DNA of 64,000 nucleotides. Source: Thalassobacillus pellis (GTDB taxonomy: Bacteria > Bacillota > Bacilli > Bacillales > Halobacillaceae). Both the position numbers and the translations under genes were made by a program. A model generated the notes under the pieces. That model searched no databases. It worked only from the letters and a program-made list of their open reading frames with translations, and had not been told where the DNA came from. Numbering within the stretch: the first letter of the stretch is position 1; each line of letters opens with the position of its first letter. This document shows, piece by piece, positions 1 through 9,324 of this stretch. The DNA is taken from contig NZ_JAFBDO010000008.1 of NCBI RefSeq assembly GCF_016908295.1, positions 62,001 through 126,000 of the forward strand, read 5' to 3'.

Positions 1-218
1 ATCCCATAAAACATCTTGGCAAAGTTTATGACTCCAGCTCCTTTTTCGTCTCTGGAGTTCCATGCATACATTTGGTCTTTAATTACTAAGCTGTCATGCA
101 CTTGATGTCGGTAGTATCTTCCCTCTCTTTTCAAAGGCTCTCCTTTACGTTGAAGATAATCTATGAGATCTACATTACGAGCAACCTCCACTTGGTCCGC
201 GCATACATGTTTGGCCAT
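1..218 (-). CDS. Toprim/DUF3991-type primase-like protein, N-terminal part
   Basis: A partial gene runs off the left edge. It starts at an ATG at 218 with an AGGAGGAAG ribosome binding site 7 bases upstream and encodes at least 72 residues beginning MAKHVCADQVEVARNVDLID. The pattern of an early helix (residues 10-25), a YYRH..VHDSLVI block and AWNSRDEKGAGVINF matches the N-terminal zinc-finger/DUF3991 region of the Toprim proteins often carried by Firmicute ICEs and plasmids, which are thought to act in primer synthesis after transfer. The Toprim domain itself would lie outside the window. Confidence 0.6.
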   Translation of the reverse strand, partial: MAKHVCADQVEVARNVDLIDYLQRKGEPLKREGRYYRHQVHDSLVIKDQMYAWNSRDEKGAGVINFAKMFYG

Positions 219-277
219 GCAGCACTTCCTCCTCTCTAAATTTTGATATAAAAAAAGACAGGGAGAAACCTCCCTGC

Positions 278-1771
278 CTAGCGTTCAACCTCTATCTTTT
301 CTTTTTGATTTTCCTTCTCCTGAAAAGCCTCCTTACTCCCCTTTCCATTCTTCATTTCCAAAGTGGTGCTTTCTTTTTCTTTCTCCTCATGGAACTCTCG
401 ATCCAACTTACTTTCAATTTGCGATAGTCGTTGCTCTCCGCGATCCGTTAATGGCAGTTCTTTCAATTCTTGAAGAGATTCCTTTTTGAGTTGATAAACT
501 TCTTCTTTACTATGATTCTCTTGAAAATCACGCATCTTATTTAAACGTTCTTGCCTGTCAGTGCTTTCTTCTTTATCTAATTCTTTTCCGACGGTTGGTT
601 CAATAAAGTTCATGAGCTCCTTTTTATAAGCATCTTTGAAATCTTGGTGGGAATACTCCTCTTTTGGCTTTTCTTCCTTACTAAATGGTCCGCTATCCCT
701 CTCAGACTTGCTCACTTGGCTTCTGTACATATCCCGAAGTTTTTCTGAAGGTAACTTCTCCCTTTCTTGATTCTCCTCTTCTACCTCATTATTTTGTTCT
801 TTAGCATCCATACTTTTCTCCCCTTCCTTTTCTTGTTCCATTGATTTTTCAATGGTCATAATGAATTCTTTAGCTGTTGACTGAACTTCTTGTAATAGCT
901 TTTCATGGTCTTTAAATTCATGATCCTTGGTCCAGTGGTGCAGATAATCCAATGAGTAGTCACTGGTATCAATGTTGAAATAAGATGCAACGGTATAAGC
1001 TGTCATTTCTGCTTGAAATTCTTTCTCTGGTTTAGTGTAGTCATTCATGTCTTCCTTTGCATGAAGCTTGGCATGAGTTAGTTCATGTAACAGCGTCTTT
1101 GTGTCCTGACGCTCCGAGTTACGCGGATTTAAGGCCACTTCTCCTCGGCCGGTATAGCTCACTCCTTTGGCTGCCCCTAATTCTTCATAAGGCTCTACAA
1201 TTCGAATGTTATTTTTCTCGGCTATAGCCTCCATCCCTTTTCGAAGCTGACTATAGTTTTCAACCTTTCCATCTATCCATTTGTTAGGAAAGATCTGGGG
1301 TATATCTTTTTGAGTAGCTGATGTTTGCGAAACATCGAATACACTTCCTGTAGAATAAACAAGACGGCCATCTCGTTTGTCGAGTTGACCGTCTTTAACT
1401 AATTGCTTTTCTTTTTTCGTCGCATACTTTAAAGGTTTCCATTCACCCTCTTCATTTTGAAATTGCTGACTTAATCGATTGGGCACGAGAATTTTTAAAC
1501 TTTTCTCTCCTTTGTTTACGGAAAATCCTTTTTCTTTCCAGAATGCGTAGGAACCTACAGCTTCAGCACCTGGAAACTGGGAATCGATTAACGCTGTATT
1601 GCGTGGGGAATATCGGTGGAACTTCCCCATAAAGTTTAGATACTCCTTCATTTGTTCAGGAGAATGAAAGTGATTGGAAATGCTCTTCTCCATGCCTTCC
1701 GTCAAATGATTAATCTCTTCTTTCACCTTTTCAGGCGATTTCCTCTTATAAGATCGTTTAGTCTTCGCCAT
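278..1771 (-). CDS. ArdC-like antirestriction protein with zincin domain
   Basis: About 497 residues. The N-terminal part (roughly 40-110) has the ArdC ssDNA-binding pattern (YSPRNTALI, AFWKEKGFSV, GEKSLKILVP). A zinc-metallopeptidase motif HELTHAKLH lies near residue 230, preceded by a Gly-rich strand, as in ArdC and ImmA/IrrE-like zincins. The last 170 residues are highly charged, probably coiled and species specific. ArdC proteins protect incoming single-stranded DNA from host restriction during conjugation. An ATG at 1771 is preferred over the in-frame GTG at 1789, because GGGAG lies just upstream of it and it overlaps the stop of the preceding gene, suggesting translational coupling. Confidence 0.78.
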   Translation of the reverse strand: MAKTKRSYKRKSPEKVKEEINHLTEGMEKSISNHFHSPEQMKEYLNFMGKFHRYSPRNTALIDSQFPGAEAVGSYAFWKEKGFSVNKGEKSLKILVPNRLSQQFQNEEGEWKPLKYATKKEKQLVKDGQLDKRDGRLVYSTGSVFDVSQTSATQKDIPQIFPNKWIDGKVENYSQLRKGMEAIAEKNNIRIVEPYEELGAAKGVSYTGRGEVALNPRNSERQDTKTLLHELTHAKLHAKEDMNDYTKPEKEFQAEMTAYTVASYFNIDTSDYSLDYLHHWTKDHEFKDHEKLLQEVQSTAKEFIMTIEKSMEQEKEGEKSMDAKEQNNEVEEENQEREKLPSEKLRDMYRSQVSKSERDSGPFSKEEKPKEEYSHQDFKDAYKKELMNFIEPTVGKELDKEESTDRQERLNKMRDFQENHSKEEVYQLKKESLQELKELPLTDRGEQRLSQIESKLDREFHEEKEKESTTLEMKNGKGSKEAFQEKENQKEKIEVER

Positions 1772-2039
1772 GACATTCAGCTCCCTCACTGATGTTCATG
1801 AGCTCTTCCATTTCCTCTTCATCGTAGTTTGGTTGGGTATCCAGAATCAGTTCCTTTGTTGATTTATTAAAAGGAATGAGCAAGTTTTCTTGATTCATTA
1901 AATGCTGCTCAAGATCGACCATTTCTTTATCATTCAATGTCAGGCTATATTCCTCTTGGCCCACTTCCATTATAAGCTCGTTATTATCGCTTAAACGCTT
2001 GAATACGCCTACCTCATAATTGCTGCTAAACAAGAACAT
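1758..2039 (-). CDS. Small acidic ICE protein of unknown function
   Basis: 93 residues, acidic C-terminus (DEEEMEELM), no membrane segment and no recognised domain. AAGGAGATG precedes the ATG at 2039. Its 3' end overlaps the ardC-like start by 14 bases, so the two are co-translated. The location behind the relaxase cluster suggests a transfer accessory role, but this is inference. Confidence 0.6.
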   Translation of the reverse strand: MFLFSSNYEVGVFKRLSDNNELIMEVGQEEYSLTLNDKEMVDLEQHLMNQENLLIPFNKSTKELILDTQPNYDEEEMEELMNISEGAECHGED

Positions 2040-2099
2040 CCGTTCATCTCCTTAATTGATAATTCCTCAAGAATACTATTAGATTGATGCTAATTGTGT

Positions 2100-2507
2100 C
2101 TATGTTGCGCTTATTCTCTTCTGACGCTGATTACTGATTCTTTCTTCTACTGCTTGTCTCGCATCCTTCATCGCTTGGCTCTCGAAGATCGGTGTCGTAA
2201 CACAGCTTTCTAAGTTTTGATCCATTGCAAAACCATTCATTAATTCCAGAAGTATCTGCGTATTTTTATCACTTTGATTTGCTGCTAACCGTAACCGTTT
2301 CATCTCTTCTGAAAACACTTCTTGAAATCGATGGGCCATCAAACTCAAGAGGTATTCTTGAGAATGGTCCTTCGATTGCTGAACTTCCCATTCCTCAATC
2401 ATACGGTCTAAAGCTTCACCAGGATAACGAATATGATGCTTTTCCTGATACTCGTTGATTAACGCTATCGTTTCTTCATGCAGCGTGACATTTTGACGTC
2501 GTCTCAT
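2100..2507 (-). CDS. Putative ribbon-helix-helix DNA-binding protein
   Basis: 135 residues. The first 45 residues (RRRQNVTLHEETIALINEY, then a second helix ending MIEEW) look like a ribbon-helix-helix DNA-binding unit, followed by a helical region. It lies 9 bases behind the relaxase stop with a GGTAGGGG ribosome binding site. It may be a relaxosome component or transfer regulator; no specific family is recognised. Confidence 0.55.
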   Translation of the reverse strand: MRRRQNVTLHEETIALINEYQEKHHIRYPGEALDRMIEEWEVQQSKDHSQEYLLSLMAHRFQEVFSEEMKRLRLAANQSDKNTQILLELMNGFAMDQNLESCVTTPIFESQAMKDARQAVEERISNQRQKRISAT

Positions 2508-2516
2508 ACATTTCCC

Positions 2517-3680
2517 CTACCTTTCCCTTTCGATTTCTCGTTCCAATTTCTGATGATCCAAGTCATTGATAAACTGGTCATAGGTTTGCCCCATCGAACG
2601 TTGAATGCTTCTCAAAGAACGTTGTAATTGAATACCTGAAGGCATGGATTTATAAGGGGCATTCGTGTGTGTGGTTTGTCTAGGATACTGCTGGTGATCG
2701 TACCGTTTCATTTCTTGCAAGAAAGCATTGCCCATTCGTTTATAGAGATCATCCAACTTGTTTTGTTTGTAATGTTGATATCGCTTCTTATCTTTAGGTC
2801 CATCCCCATAAGCACGTTTTAATTCGTTCACTTCTTGATCCAATTTATCATGCAGCTGCTTCATATCTTTGCCATGATTCTTATCTAAATACCTTGTCGT
2901 TAATTCATCAATCTTTGGTCGAAGAGGATTCAACGTTTGATAGCCATAGTGCCACTGTCGCTTATCCTTAGGTAAGTGATTATACACTTCCAGGAACAAA
3001 GGTTTCATCTCCCGATTGCTCCATTTCATGCTGCTATTATCTTTCTTCCGATTCACCATGTGTTCACGAATCAAAGCGTTTATTTGATTTCGTTCTTGGG
3101 TTCGATCTAACAATCCATTGACCACTTCACTTTTCATCGCGTCTAACGTTTTCGGTTTTCGCTTTCCACGATCCCGAGTTGGATTTGGTTCGACCGTCGC
3201 TACATGAATATGAATGTTATCGGTGTTATAGTGGATCGCCGCCGACCAGATAGCGCTTTCTTGTAACCCTTCTTTTTTCATCATCGCCTGCATGGATTTT
3301 CTTGTCACTTGCTTCAAAGTATCTTCATCTAAGGTGTGCGTTTTTGAATCATAAACGCCTCGATTTTGAAGCCAATCATTATCAAATGTAATAACATCTT
3401 GCCACATGATACTATTCTTCTTTTGAGCCTGCTCAAACAATGATTTAATGCCCTGTTTTCCTTCCACCGATAAACGATCCGACTGCTGAGTAAACAAGGC
3501 AGATGTTTTATCCGGATCGTCCATATAGTGATTATATAAACTAAACATGGACCGATGAACTTCCCCTTTTCCTTTTGCTTCTTCACGATCGACGTACTGT
3601 ACATAATCTTGGAATCCTTTTTTATTGGCTGTCACAAATTTTGTTTTTAAGACTACTCCCGGAGTCACAGTTTCATTCAT
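2517..3680 (-). CDS. MobP-type (MobP2-like) relaxase
   Basis: About 387 residues. The N-terminal half carries an HUH motif (NIHIHVATVEP near residue 160) and an early FVTANKKGFQDYVQYVDR segment that may hold the nicking tyrosine; the C-terminal half is basic and helical. This is the pattern of Firmicute MobP2 relaxases, which nick at oriT and lead the strand through the type IV channel. The ATG at 3680 is chosen because GGTGAGGAG lies just upstream and it overlaps the stop of the upstream ribbon-helix-helix gene by 8 bases. Confidence 0.82.
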   Translation of the reverse strand: MNETVTPGVVLKTKFVTANKKGFQDYVQYVDREEAKGKGEVHRSMFSLYNHYMDDPDKTSALFTQQSDRLSVEGKQGIKSLFEQAQKKNSIMWQDVITFDNDWLQNRGVYDSKTHTLDEDTLKQVTRKSMQAMMKKEGLQESAIWSAAIHYNTDNIHIHVATVEPNPTRDRGKRKPKTLDAMKSEVVNGLLDRTQERNQINALIREHMVNRKKDNSSMKWSNREMKPLFLEVYNHLPKDKRQWHYGYQTLNPLRPKIDELTTRYLDKNHGKDMKQLHDKLDQEVNELKRAYGDGPKDKKRYQHYKQNKLDDLYKRMGNAFLQEMKRYDHQQYPRQTTHTNAPYKSMPSGIQLQRSLRSIQRSMGQTYDQFINDLDHQKLEREIERER

Positions 3681-3933
3681 ACTCCTCACCTGGTTCATCA
3701 AAATGTAAGAACTCATTCATTTCTCGAATTGCTGTATAACAATGAGCCATCGTTTGGATGTTTCGATCGACTAACTGCTGCAGTCTTTGTTCACGATTGT
3801 TCTCTTCTCGAAAGACAGCTAACTGTTGCAACTGAGCATGTAAAAACTCTTGCCGACTTAACCCTTTTTCTTCCGCAAGTTCATCAATTCGTTGAACGGT
3901 TTTCGGATCCATATAACGAATTCTTATTTCCAT
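3673..3933 (-). CDS. Relaxosome accessory protein, ribbon-helix-helix (MobC-like)
   Basis: 86 residues starting at the ATG at 3933 behind AAAAGGAGTGATTGTA. IRIRYMDPKTVQRIDELAEEK is a typical ribbon-helix-helix start, followed by a helical tail. Genes of this kind next to a relaxase usually bind oriT and recruit the relaxase. A longer in-frame extension upstream to 4161 has no start signal and runs through the candidate oriT, so it is not accepted. Confidence 0.7.
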   Translation of the reverse strand: MEIRIRYMDPKTVQRIDELAEEKGLSRQEFLHAQLQQLAVFREENNREQRLQQLVDRNIQTMAHCYTAIREMNEFLHFDEPGEEYE

Positions 3934-4181
3934 TACAATCACTCCTTTTGATAAAGTCTCTAAAACTAGTGAATAAAGAGAAGAGCATAAGGGGTTTTTG
4001 TTCCCACTTGGCGTGTGAATCCCGGCAGAGCCGGGCAAAACGAGGGAACAAGAAAATCTCCAGATGTGCGGTCGCTGTGCGGCCAAAACAGGAACGTTTA
4101 TTCGGTCATTTACCTGATGTGTGGTCCCTGCACAGGAGGTGTGCGCCTCATGTGTTGACACTTTCTCTCCAATATCTACAA
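3934..4181. other. Candidate origin of transfer (oriT)
   Basis: This non-coding stretch lies directly upstream of the relaxase accessory gene. It holds nested inverted repeats: TTGTTCCC (3998-4005) with GGGAACAA (4044-4051), enclosing a tight CCCGGC-AGA-GCCGGG hairpin (4021-4035), plus GC-rich short repeats at 4062-4150. Position and nested dyads are what is expected of an oriT; the nick site cannot be assigned by eye. Confidence 0.55.
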
Positions 4182-5045
4182 TTAACTTGAAATCATCCGT
4201 TGCTTTTCTTTTAATAATTGGAGCTTTTCTTGAAGAGTATTAATGGCCGTTTCGTATTCTAAAACATCTCGGCGAAGTCGTTCTTTTTCATTTGTCAGTT
4301 CGCGGATTTGTGCATTGGTTTGTTCTTTTTCCTCCTTCGTTTCATAAAGACGCTCTGACTCTAATTCAACAATTTTTTGGTCCATTTCCTCTAAACGCTT
4401 ATCAATAGATAGGATGCTTTTCTCCTTGTCTTTTATTGTTTCTTTCGTTTCTTTAACGTCATGGGATAGGGCAGCAAGTTCATATTCTAGCGTTGTTTTT
4501 ATACTTAGGTTGGGATCCGTTTTGACTTTAGTCTGGTCGGTATAAATCCGTGCCAACTCATTGCTTTCCTCACCTCCTTTCGGTGAATGTAATTCATCTT
4601 CTTTTAACGTAAGCCTGTTTGTTTCTTCCTTTTTTATGTCTAATGCCATCACGTCAAAAGAAGGGCTTACCTGTTGGATACTAATGACATAGCGACCATC
4701 ATTTTGGTACTCCACGGTGGTGGGAATCTTCCTTCTCGGATGTTCTTTCTCTTGAGCAGCAAAGCTCAATTTATCATGGAGTAAGGAAGTGGATGTATCA
4801 ATATTCAAAGTGACGACCATAAGTTTCATTGATGGATTGTAGACCCAATTTTCAACTTCTAAATTCCCGGCACCGCGTAAGTTTAAAGGCTCATCGAGTG
4901 GTGTTTGTTGAACTTTCGAGCGACTTTCACCTCCAAACAAAAAGCCGGAAAATAAGAAAAAAAGAAGCGCCATAGCCATGACGCTTACTCCAAATAAATA
5001 TTTTTTTGAGGTGTGTTCTGTAATCATTTTCGCTTGTCGTTTCAT
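4182..5045 (-). CDS. Single-pass membrane protein with coiled coil, transfer operon
   Basis: 287 residues: one membrane segment near residues 16-36, an extracytoplasmic beta-rich region (about 45-130), and a long coiled coil from about 190 to the end (repeated E/K/L heptads). The start ATG at 5045 overlaps the upstream stop (ATGA) and has AAGGAGAG. It is the last gene of the type IV secretion run. No family recognised; a structural or surface role in mating is inferred. Confidence 0.6.
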   Translation of the reverse strand: MKRQAKMITEHTSKKYLFGVSVMAMALLFFLFSGFLFGGESRSKVQQTPLDEPLNLRGAGNLEVENWVYNPSMKLMVVTLNIDTSTSLLHDKLSFAAQEKEHPRRKIPTTVEYQNDGRYVISIQQVSPSFDVMALDIKKEETNRLTLKEDELHSPKGGEESNELARIYTDQTKVKTDPNLSIKTTLEYELAALSHDVKETKETIKDKEKSILSIDKRLEEMDQKIVELESERLYETKEEKEQTNAQIRELTNEKERLRRDVLEYETAINTLQEKLQLLKEKQRMISS

Positions 5046-5620
5046 CCGGTTCTCTCCTTTCTCACATCCTTAAAATCCGTGACCACCCAATGGTCATCCT
5101 GAAACTGAACGCTTAACTCCAGAAACACAGGAGAGATCTGCTTTTGGTCACTATTTAGAGAATACAGCGTATGAGTTAGCCTGACTAATACTGTCGCATG
5201 ATTGTTTGATAGATTCCCTGTTTTAATAAACACTTCAACATTATCCACACTGGTTTGTGTATCTCCTTTATAAATTTCTGTAGTAAAAAACGTGTTCACT
5301 AACTCCTTGCTCATAATCGACTTTGCTTTCCTTTTTTGTTCCTGATAAGTTTCTTTTTTGTGCACGAAAGCCGTCTTAATAAAAAGATTAACTTGGTCTA
5401 CTATAGCTTCATGATGTTTCTGAATCGTCGAGGGATCCTGTTCATTCACAGTCTGTTTTAAAGAATTCCTTTCCTTTATCACCTGCTGATTTTCCTGTTT
5501 AAGATGTTTTATTTCTGCCTGAAGTTTATCGTTTGAACTTGTGTATTGAACGTACACATTAAACGCTGTAATCGTAATGAGTAATGTCAGAAACAGGCTA
5601 AAAAGCGTTCGCTTATTCAT
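5042..5620 (-). CDS. VirB8-like conjugation protein
   Basis: 192 residues: short cytoplasmic start, one membrane helix (residues 7-25), a coiled-coil linker (30-65), then a domain of about 120 residues with alternating helix and beta strands (NHATVLVRLTHTLY, PVFLELSVQFQDDHWVVTDF) that fits the NTF2-like fold of VirB8/TcpC proteins. Such proteins scaffold the channel at the membrane. The family assignment rests on architecture and position only. Confidence 0.55.
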   Translation of the reverse strand: MNKRTLFSLFLTLLITITAFNVYVQYTSSNDKLQAEIKHLKQENQQVIKERNSLKQTVNEQDPSTIQKHHEAIVDQVNLFIKTAFVHKKETYQEQKRKAKSIMSKELVNTFFTTEIYKGDTQTSVDNVEVFIKTGNLSNNHATVLVRLTHTLYSLNSDQKQISPVFLELSVQFQDDHWVVTDFKDVRKERTG

Positions 5621-5635
5621 TCATAATCACCTCTC

Positions 5636-6736
5636 CTATAGCCCAAGATAAGGAGCAGGGTTTACATCTGATCCATAGTGTTTCGTAGTCATCACTTCGA
5701 AGTGTAAATGAGGACCTGTGGAGTCTCCTGTTGTGCCACACTTGCCGATTTCGTCCCCTCTTTGTAGAACCTCTCCGTTTTGTACACTTATCGCATACAA
5801 ATGAGCATAGTGACTATATAGTCCCTCTTCATGTTTAACAAGAACGTTTTTTCCGTACCCTGAGTTGCTTCTTTCCACCTCAACAACTTCACCATTATCG
5901 ACACTCTGAATAGGGGTAACAGCATTCGTGCATACAAAGTCAATGCCTCGATGCATAGCAGGACTTCCATCAAAAGGATCCGAACGCATCCCATAGTCCG
6001 ATGTCTGCGTAAGAGCTCCTCCAATGGGCATTATCCACTCGCCTGTTGGCTGGGCATCAGCATTAACCGTACCACCTTCAAGGTAACTCAGCACGGCTTC
6101 CACATACCCTATATCCCCATAGCATGCGCCAGTTGCTGTTGCCTCTGGTCGAATGCAGGAATACATCCCTGTATGCTTCAATTCCTGATATTTCATTCGA
6201 GAGAATTCAATGGCTATTTCCTTGCTGTATTCTCCGTTGTTATACTTGTTGGCATAGTCAATAAACCCTCCCCCAAAGTTGTAGGCTTGGATCGCCACTT
6301 TGACATCTCCACCAGCTTTTTCTAACATATTCGCGAAGTATCGAATGCCCACTTTAATACTTCTTTCTGGGTCTTGAATGGTGTTCGGAGGAAGGCCCAA
6401 TGATTCACTAGCCTGCATCACATCTGCAAGCCGCCCGCCTGACTCTTGCATGGTTTTAGCTAACAAAAGTTCCACGTACTCAGACACTCCATATTTAGCT
6501 GCGTACTTCTCGAATAACGGACGATATTGCTCTAGAGCTTTCGAGATTTGTGCTTTTCCGTTCACCAATTGAACCGACTCGACGTTCTCATTCGAGTTAT
6601 TCTTTTGAAAGCCAATTAACGTCGTAATTGCTGAAGTAAACAAAACCATTAGAAGGAAACAAAGAACAAGAATGACTCCCATAAGCCACAGCCAAACCTT
6701 GCGTGGTACTAGTCCAACTACTAAGGACCAAGGCAT
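5636..6736 (-). CDS. VirB1-like cell wall hydrolase: lytic transglycosylase plus M23 peptidase
   Basis: 366 residues. A membrane anchor at residues 12-38 is followed by an SLT domain (LLAKTMQESGG with the catalytic Glu near residue 95; AIQAYNFGGG) and a C-terminal M23 peptidase domain (HRGIDF, HYAHL, HLHFEV). It opens peptidoglycan for the conjugation channel, like CwlT of ICEBs1, which however carries NlpC/P60 instead of M23. The ATG at 6736 has GGAGGTG; only 2 bases separate it from the VirB4 stop. Confidence 0.9.
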   Translation of the reverse strand: MPWSLVVGLVPRKVWLWLMGVILVLCFLLMVLFTSAITTLIGFQKNNSNENVESVQLVNGKAQISKALEQYRPLFEKYAAKYGVSEYVELLLAKTMQESGGRLADVMQASESLGLPPNTIQDPERSIKVGIRYFANMLEKAGGDVKVAIQAYNFGGGFIDYANKYNNGEYSKEIAIEFSRMKYQELKHTGMYSCIRPEATATGACYGDIGYVEAVLSYLEGGTVNADAQPTGEWIMPIGGALTQTSDYGMRSDPFDGSPAMHRGIDFVCTNAVTPIQSVDNGEVVEVERSNSGYGKNVLVKHEEGLYSHYAHLYAISVQNGEVLQRGDEIGKCGTTGDSTGPHLHFEVMTTKHYGSDVNPAPYLGL

Positions 6737-6738
6737 AC

Positions 6739-8661
6739 TTATGCACCTCCACCAAACAGGGCTAACTCTTCATCGGAGACCTCCACTTTAAAGCGTATAT
6801 TATCTACAGCGCGGATACTTAACATGGTTTCCCCGGTTTGAAGATAGGGGATATCCTCTAGCTCACTTTGACTCAATTGTCCGGTGAAAATTTGCTGCAT
6901 CATTTCTAAGTTGTTGCTGTCTTGCTGCATGATGATTTTATATTGGGTGAGTTCAAAGAGCTTCTTAATTTCTTCTACCATGCTTTGATCCGATCCTTCT
7001 GGAACAAAGTCACGAATGGTATGACTGGCATAGAGCAGACTTCCAAAGTATTTTCGAGCTTCCCGACTAAATTTGGTAAGGAAATCAAGCGCACTTTCAC
7101 TTTTCTTCTTGGTATTAATAATGTGATGAGCCTCGTCCATTAAAATTAAATAGCGAACGGCATCTTCAAAGGCTAGCTTCCCTCGATCAAAGGCTTTAAA
7201 TTGAGGAGCCCCATTCGTTAACATGGAATCCCATAGTAGATTTAAGACATTAAAAAGTTGGGCTTGAAATACCTCTGCTCGCATTTGAGACAACCCTCGC
7301 AGCGTAAATGTGACAACTTGCTGGTCATTAAAATGTTCAATGGTTGATACGCCATTGAACAGGTGAGCATAGGTTTCTACAATATTTCGTATATTTAATT
7401 CGATACTTTCCAGGCGTTGTTTTCTTTCTTGGCTGACCTTCTCCCATTGCTTCCCTTCATGGATATCTTCATATAGTTCCTCTTCTATAAACGTAAGGAA
7501 ATCTGTGAATATCGGATAGTCTTCGACCGGACGTTGCGTTATATTTGTTTCTTCTTTGTCCTTCCACAGCCCCGTTCTTTCGTAGAGTTTTCGTAATAGA
7601 TTCTCATATTCTTTCAGCTCACTATCTTTGGCTTCTGGAGCTAAAAACTTATAAAATATCGTTAATTTAGATAAATGTTGCGTAAAAGATGTGGTTTCAT
7701 CCTCAGCCGTTCGATAGACCTGAAGAGGATTAATCACACCATCAGACCCATCTAAGGCAATTTGTTTTCCACCTAAAGCTTCTGTTAATTCGGCAAATTC
7801 CCCCGTTACGTCAAAGGTTCGAACTTTATATCCTTTGATCGCATTGTCTAGCATTATTTTTTTGAGAGTCGTAGATTTACCGGCTCCCATAGCCCCGACC
7901 ATCACACCGTTATAGCTTTTACGTTGACGGTCACGATGAAAAAGATCGAAGACAACATTTCCTCCTGTTAATGTCGTGCCATAAAACGTACCAGAGGGAT
8001 CATTTAAACTAGTAAAATGAAAAGGAAAACCGCCAGCTAATCCTAACGCTGGAACCGGCTGGCCTTCCCTCTTGTTTCGATATTTTGACTGTTCCGTGTA
8101 ATTAGCTAATAGGGACTGCCATTCATACTCCTGTTCATTTAAGAAAATAGATCCTCGAAAGTTTTCATCTTGTAAGGTGGAGAGAACATTTTTGACCTTA
8201 TCCTCTAATTCAAGTTTTGTAGGTGCGCTGACATAGTGCCTTAAATGCACACGCTTGATCACTTCCCCCTCCTCAGAGACCTGATTGTAGAGTTGACGTA
8301 AATCATCGTAGTTATTTTGGGCTTCAATAATGCCCGCATTGTCTTTTTCATTTATGATCCGAGAGCTTTGTTCTGCCATTCCTTTATTTAAACCCTCGCG
8401 GACTTTGTAACGATCATCGGATACAATGTCCATGGTCGTAATCACGTTTTCCATATTAAATATAGGTTCTAACCAAAAGTCTGATACGTTCTTAGGAAAT
8501 GAATACACGTGTACGCACGTTTCATAACCATCGCCTTTGCGAGTAAAAGATTCCTGAAACTTAACGCCTCCCTGTGGTTGAATATGAGCGAGCAAATAAG
8601 GGTTATATCCTTTTTTCCTTGTTTTCTCTTCATCTGTTTTCCGTTTCAACATTTTTAACAC
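6739..8661 (-). CDS. VirB4 / TrsE-type conjugation ATPase
   Basis: 640 residues. Walker A GAMGAGKSTTLK near residue 256, Walker B YLILMDEAHH near residue 510, and the C-terminal TrwB-like AAA core with SREARKYFGSLLYASHT define VirB4. It powers assembly and substrate translocation of the type IV channel. The start appears to be GTG at 8661, 8 bases behind a GGGGG ribosome binding site; an in-frame ATG lies three codons later. Confidence 0.93.
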   Translation of the reverse strand: MLKMLKRKTDEEKTRKKGYNPYLLAHIQPQGGVKFQESFTRKGDGYETCVHVYSFPKNVSDFWLEPIFNMENVITTMDIVSDDRYKVREGLNKGMAEQSSRIINEKDNAGIIEAQNNYDDLRQLYNQVSEEGEVIKRVHLRHYVSAPTKLELEDKVKNVLSTLQDENFRGSIFLNEQEYEWQSLLANYTEQSKYRNKREGQPVPALGLAGGFPFHFTSLNDPSGTFYGTTLTGGNVVFDLFHRDRQRKSYNGVMVGAMGAGKSTTLKKIMLDNAIKGYKVRTFDVTGEFAELTEALGGKQIALDGSDGVINPLQVYRTAEDETTSFTQHLSKLTIFYKFLAPEAKDSELKEYENLLRKLYERTGLWKDKEETNITQRPVEDYPIFTDFLTFIEEELYEDIHEGKQWEKVSQERKQRLESIELNIRNIVETYAHLFNGVSTIEHFNDQQVVTFTLRGLSQMRAEVFQAQLFNVLNLLWDSMLTNGAPQFKAFDRGKLAFEDAVRYLILMDEAHHIINTKKKSESALDFLTKFSREARKYFGSLLYASHTIRDFVPEGSDQSMVEEIKKLFELTQYKIIMQQDSNNLEMMQQIFTGQLSQSELEDIPYLQTGETMLSIRAVDNIRFKVEVSDEELALFGGGA

Positions 8662-8667
8662 AATGAT

Positions 8668-9324
8668 TTACCCCCTTTTTTCTAATTTTGTATTCTGATT
8701 GTGAAGTTTATGGACTAAATCAAGCTTTTTCTCCTCAGGTAGATTAATGAGTGGTGCTACCCGGCCTAAATACCTTTGACAGTTTTGACGATATTCTGCA
8801 AGCTGTTTCAGGCTTGCAGCGTAAATATACAAATAAAACTCCCGGTTTGTCCGATGAGTTTCTAGGAACTGCAATTCATCTCGTTTCTTGAGTAAGAATT
8901 TTTCATATAATGGAGTTTTGTTCTGAGTGATTTTATAATTAATCGCGTTAAGTTGTCTTTGCATATCCACGGGGAAATTCATAGACACGATTTTAATGTC
9001 GTGCGCGTAGGACTGAAAGAACTTTGCCATCATCATAATGTCATATTCTGTTTCTTGCGTGGACGGAGAATAAATGTCCTTACTTTGCAGCTGCATGACG
9101 TCCATGTAACCCTGATTATTTTTCAGTTCGAAAGACCCTTCATCAGTCATATTCCGAATAGGAATAAGATCTGCCACAGATGCTTTAGCCATCTCTCTCC
9201 TTTTCTTTCGGGCTTTAGATTTATGTCGGATTCCCTTTCGCCTTTCCGTTTTTCGTTCATCAAATAGCGCAAATTGTTCTGATCCTTCTTCTTTGAAGTG
9301 AGGCGCTTTGTGATTCCTCTTCAT
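8668..9324 (-). CDS. TrsD-like conjugation protein
   Basis: 218 residues, basic N-terminus, then a mixed alpha/beta domain with no membrane segment. Size and place between the VirB3/PrgI-like and VirB4 genes match TrsD of pSK41-type plasmids. Its start overlaps the upstream stop (ATGA) and it sits 6 bases before virB4, so it is likely a VirB4 partner. Molecular function unknown. Confidence 0.65.
   Translation of the reverse strand: MKRNHKAPHFKEEGSEQFALFDERKTERRKGIRHKSKARKKRREMAKASVADLIPIRNMTDEGSFELKNNQGYMDVMQLQSKDIYSPSTQETEYDIMMMAKFFQSYAHDIKIVSMNFPVDMQRQLNAINYKITQNKTPLYEKFLLKKRDELQFLETHRTNREFYLYIYAASLKQLAEYRQNCQRYLGRVAPLINLPEEKKLDLVHKLHNQNTKLEKRG

Noticed and set aside
2034-2045. GAAC-ATCC-GTTC, a second possible LexA box
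   Set aside because: It spans a start codon inside an operon, has a poor centre and no promoter around it.
3934-4161. N-terminal extension of the ribbon-helix-helix gene through the oriT candidate
   Set aside because: The extension has unusual composition, no start signal, and the ATG at 3933 has a strong ribosome binding site.
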